From assembly GCA_036365145.1 (NCBI GenBank), contig JAEOAD010001943.1, forward strand, positions 62,001 to 126,000: DNA of 64,000 nucleotides, read 5' to 3'. The notes below the pieces were generated by a model. That model saw only the letters and a list, made by a program, of their open reading frames with translations. It did not search any database and was not told where the DNA came from. Both the position numbers and the translations under genes were made by a program. This DNA is from Orientallactaga sibirica (lineage: Eukaryota; Chordata; Mammalia; Rodentia; Dipodidae). Of the stretch, positions 63,295 to 64,000 are shown in pieces (position 1 is the stretch's first letter; each line of letters starts with the position of its first letter).

Positions 63295-64000
63295 ATCTTC
63301 AGTACCGAACACTGTACTGTGTGAAATAAGTTAATTCGCTTCTAGAAATCAGTTTAATTTCTACGAAGATGCTTGAGTGCAGCAAGTTCAAACTTTCCTT
63401 GTTAAACTAATCTCAAAAGATGGCCAAGTTAGAAGATTCGCCTCATTTGTAAAGTAGTTTGTTGAGAAAACAAACATCTTCATTTCTGAACATTGTACTG
63501 TGTGAACAAAGCTAATTCTCTTCCAGAATTCAGTTTGCTTTCTCCAAATAGGGATGAGTGCAGCAAGTTCAAACTTTCTTTATTAATGTAATCTAACAAG
63601 ATGCACAACTTAGTAGACTGGCCTCATTTCTAAAGTAGTTTCTTTAGAAAAGAAACATCTTCAGTACCAAACACTGTACTGTGTGAAATAAGTTAATTCA
63701 CTTCTAGGAATCAGTTTAATTTCTATGAAGAAGGTTGAGTACAGCAAGTTCAAACTTTCCTTGTTAATGTAATCTAAAAAGATGTACAAGTTAGAGATTC
63801 GCCTCATTTGTAAAGTAGTTTGTTTAGAAAAGAAACATCTTCATTGCCAAACACTGTACTGTGTGAAATAAGCTTATTTGGTTCTAGGAATCAGTTTGCT
63901 TTCCTACAAAGATGGTTGAGTGCAGCAAGTTCAAACTTTCCTTATTAATGTAATCTAAAAAGATGCACAAGTTAGTAGATTGGCCTCATTCCTAAAGTAG

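Larger units (their letters stand above)
1..64000. repeat. AT-rich ~181-bp satellite array, head-to-tail, spanning the whole window
   Basis: The same unit recurs from the first to the last base in one orientation. Anchors such as gaacactgtactgtgtgaaa and aagttcaaactttcc reappear every 179-182 bases: successive gaaca anchors in the first kilobase lie at 51, 232, 413, 594, 774 and 953. Monomers differ by scattered substitutions and a few fixed class differences. No transposon, gene or unique spacer interrupts the array. Such arrays usually underlie the centromere or flanking heterochromatin, where units near 180 bp can accommodate a nucleosome plus linker; centromere function here is inference. 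The species cannot be fixed from this sequence alone. A plant source, possibly Brassicaceae, is a weak guess. Because 181 leaves a remainder of 1 on division by 3, the reading frame rotates each monomer, which explains why only short open frames exist. Confidence 0.98.
56000..64000. repeat. Array segment: mixed classes with clean B-C-A trimers
   Basis: Full-length monomers with few defects. D units occur at about 57650, 57830, 59640 and 61090, E units at about 59810 and 61250. The window ends inside a monomer with head gatgcacaag. No gene or other element is visible. Confidence 0.85.

Noticed and set aside
1..64000. CENP-B box (TTCG....A..CGGG type)
   Set aside because: Some E and A units contain ttcgttgagaaaac, which resembles the left half, but the required A and CGGG are absent in every copy examined.
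1..64000. CRISPR array
   Set aside because: There is regular repetition, but no unique spacers. The whole 181-bp unit is repeated, with a eukaryotic satellite pattern.
1..64000. Transposon, LTR or viral remnant
   Set aside because: No coding motif, terminal repeat or primer-binding site, and no break in the monomer series large enough to hold one. Off-length units are explained by deletion, duplication or insertion of satellite sequence itself.
1..64000. Telomere-type repeats, rRNA or tRNA genes
   Set aside because: No TTTAGGG or TTAGGG runs, and no tRNA-like or rRNA-like sequence seen on either strand.
1..64000. TATA-like promoters in AT-rich parts
   Set aside because: Words such as tatataaaa (6345) are rare substitutions of the dyad region in single monomers, with no gene downstream.
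1..64000. Primate alpha satellite
   Set aside because: The unit is 181 bp rather than 171 bp, there is no CENP-B box, and I see no extended match. The word agtggatt alone is not evidence.

Overview
The whole 64 kb window is one uninterrupted, head-to-tail satellite DNA array with a monomer of about 181 bp. About 350 copies fit. All copies I read are on the same strand sense, and I found no inverted block. There is no credible protein gene, RNA gene, transposon, telomere repeat, CRISPR array or unique-sequence spacer. The DNA is AT-rich (one clean monomer, 63238-63418, counts to about 34% G+C). A long, uninterrupted, near-nucleosome-length array of this kind is what core centromeric or pericentromeric heterochromatin of a complex eukaryote looks like. 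Monomer length, AT-richness and two short blocks shared in the same order with the Arabidopsis 178-bp centromere satellite (from memory) lean towards a plant, perhaps Brassicaceae. That is weakly supported and an animal source is not excluded.

The monomers fall into a few recurring classes. I phase each monomer at the GAT of the junction (ctaaaaa|gat). Class A: head gatggccaag, half-dyad gtttgttgag, aagctcattc, tacaaag. Class B: gatgcacaac, gtttgtttag, cattaccg, actatgtgaaatgagctag. Class C: gatgtacaag, ttagtgga, cagtactg, tttcctttc. Class D: gatgtccaag with a 2-bp deletion (aaccttcatt), so 179 bp. Class E: cattggtaaag, gaaaaaagctaat, ttctagaattc. Class F: gtttctttagaaaagaaac, ttcgcttctag, tttaatttc. 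They follow preferred orders: a B-C-A trimer (543 bp) and a C'-D-E-F-(F2)-A'-B run of about 1.1-1.3 kb. The order is not strict, so this is an imperfect higher-order-repeat (HOR) array.

Layout. 1-6302: mixed trimers and C'-D-E-F runs. 6303-9553: a nine-monomer block duplicated in tandem (offset 1,625 bp). 9554-12800: mixed classes. 12800-17925: a block that recurs at about 49210-53610. 17925-23100: mixed, with a small cluster of deletions near 19.3 kb. 23100-37760: the largest structure, a 24-25-monomer (4.4-4.5 kb) unit seen three times and a fourth time in more diverged form. 37760-48600: mixed, with locally expanded subfamilies. 53610-56000: the most rearranged part, with deleted and fused monomers. 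56000-64000: ordinary mixed array with clean B-C-A trimers.

There are no genes to work together. What can be read is array evolution: unequal exchange in whole-monomer steps, patchy gene conversion, microhomology deletions, apparent CG decay, and a conserved dyad that exists in two complementary versions. One stretch (about 22.8-27.5 kb) carries many hybrid small insertions that could be real template switching or an assembly-consensus artefact.
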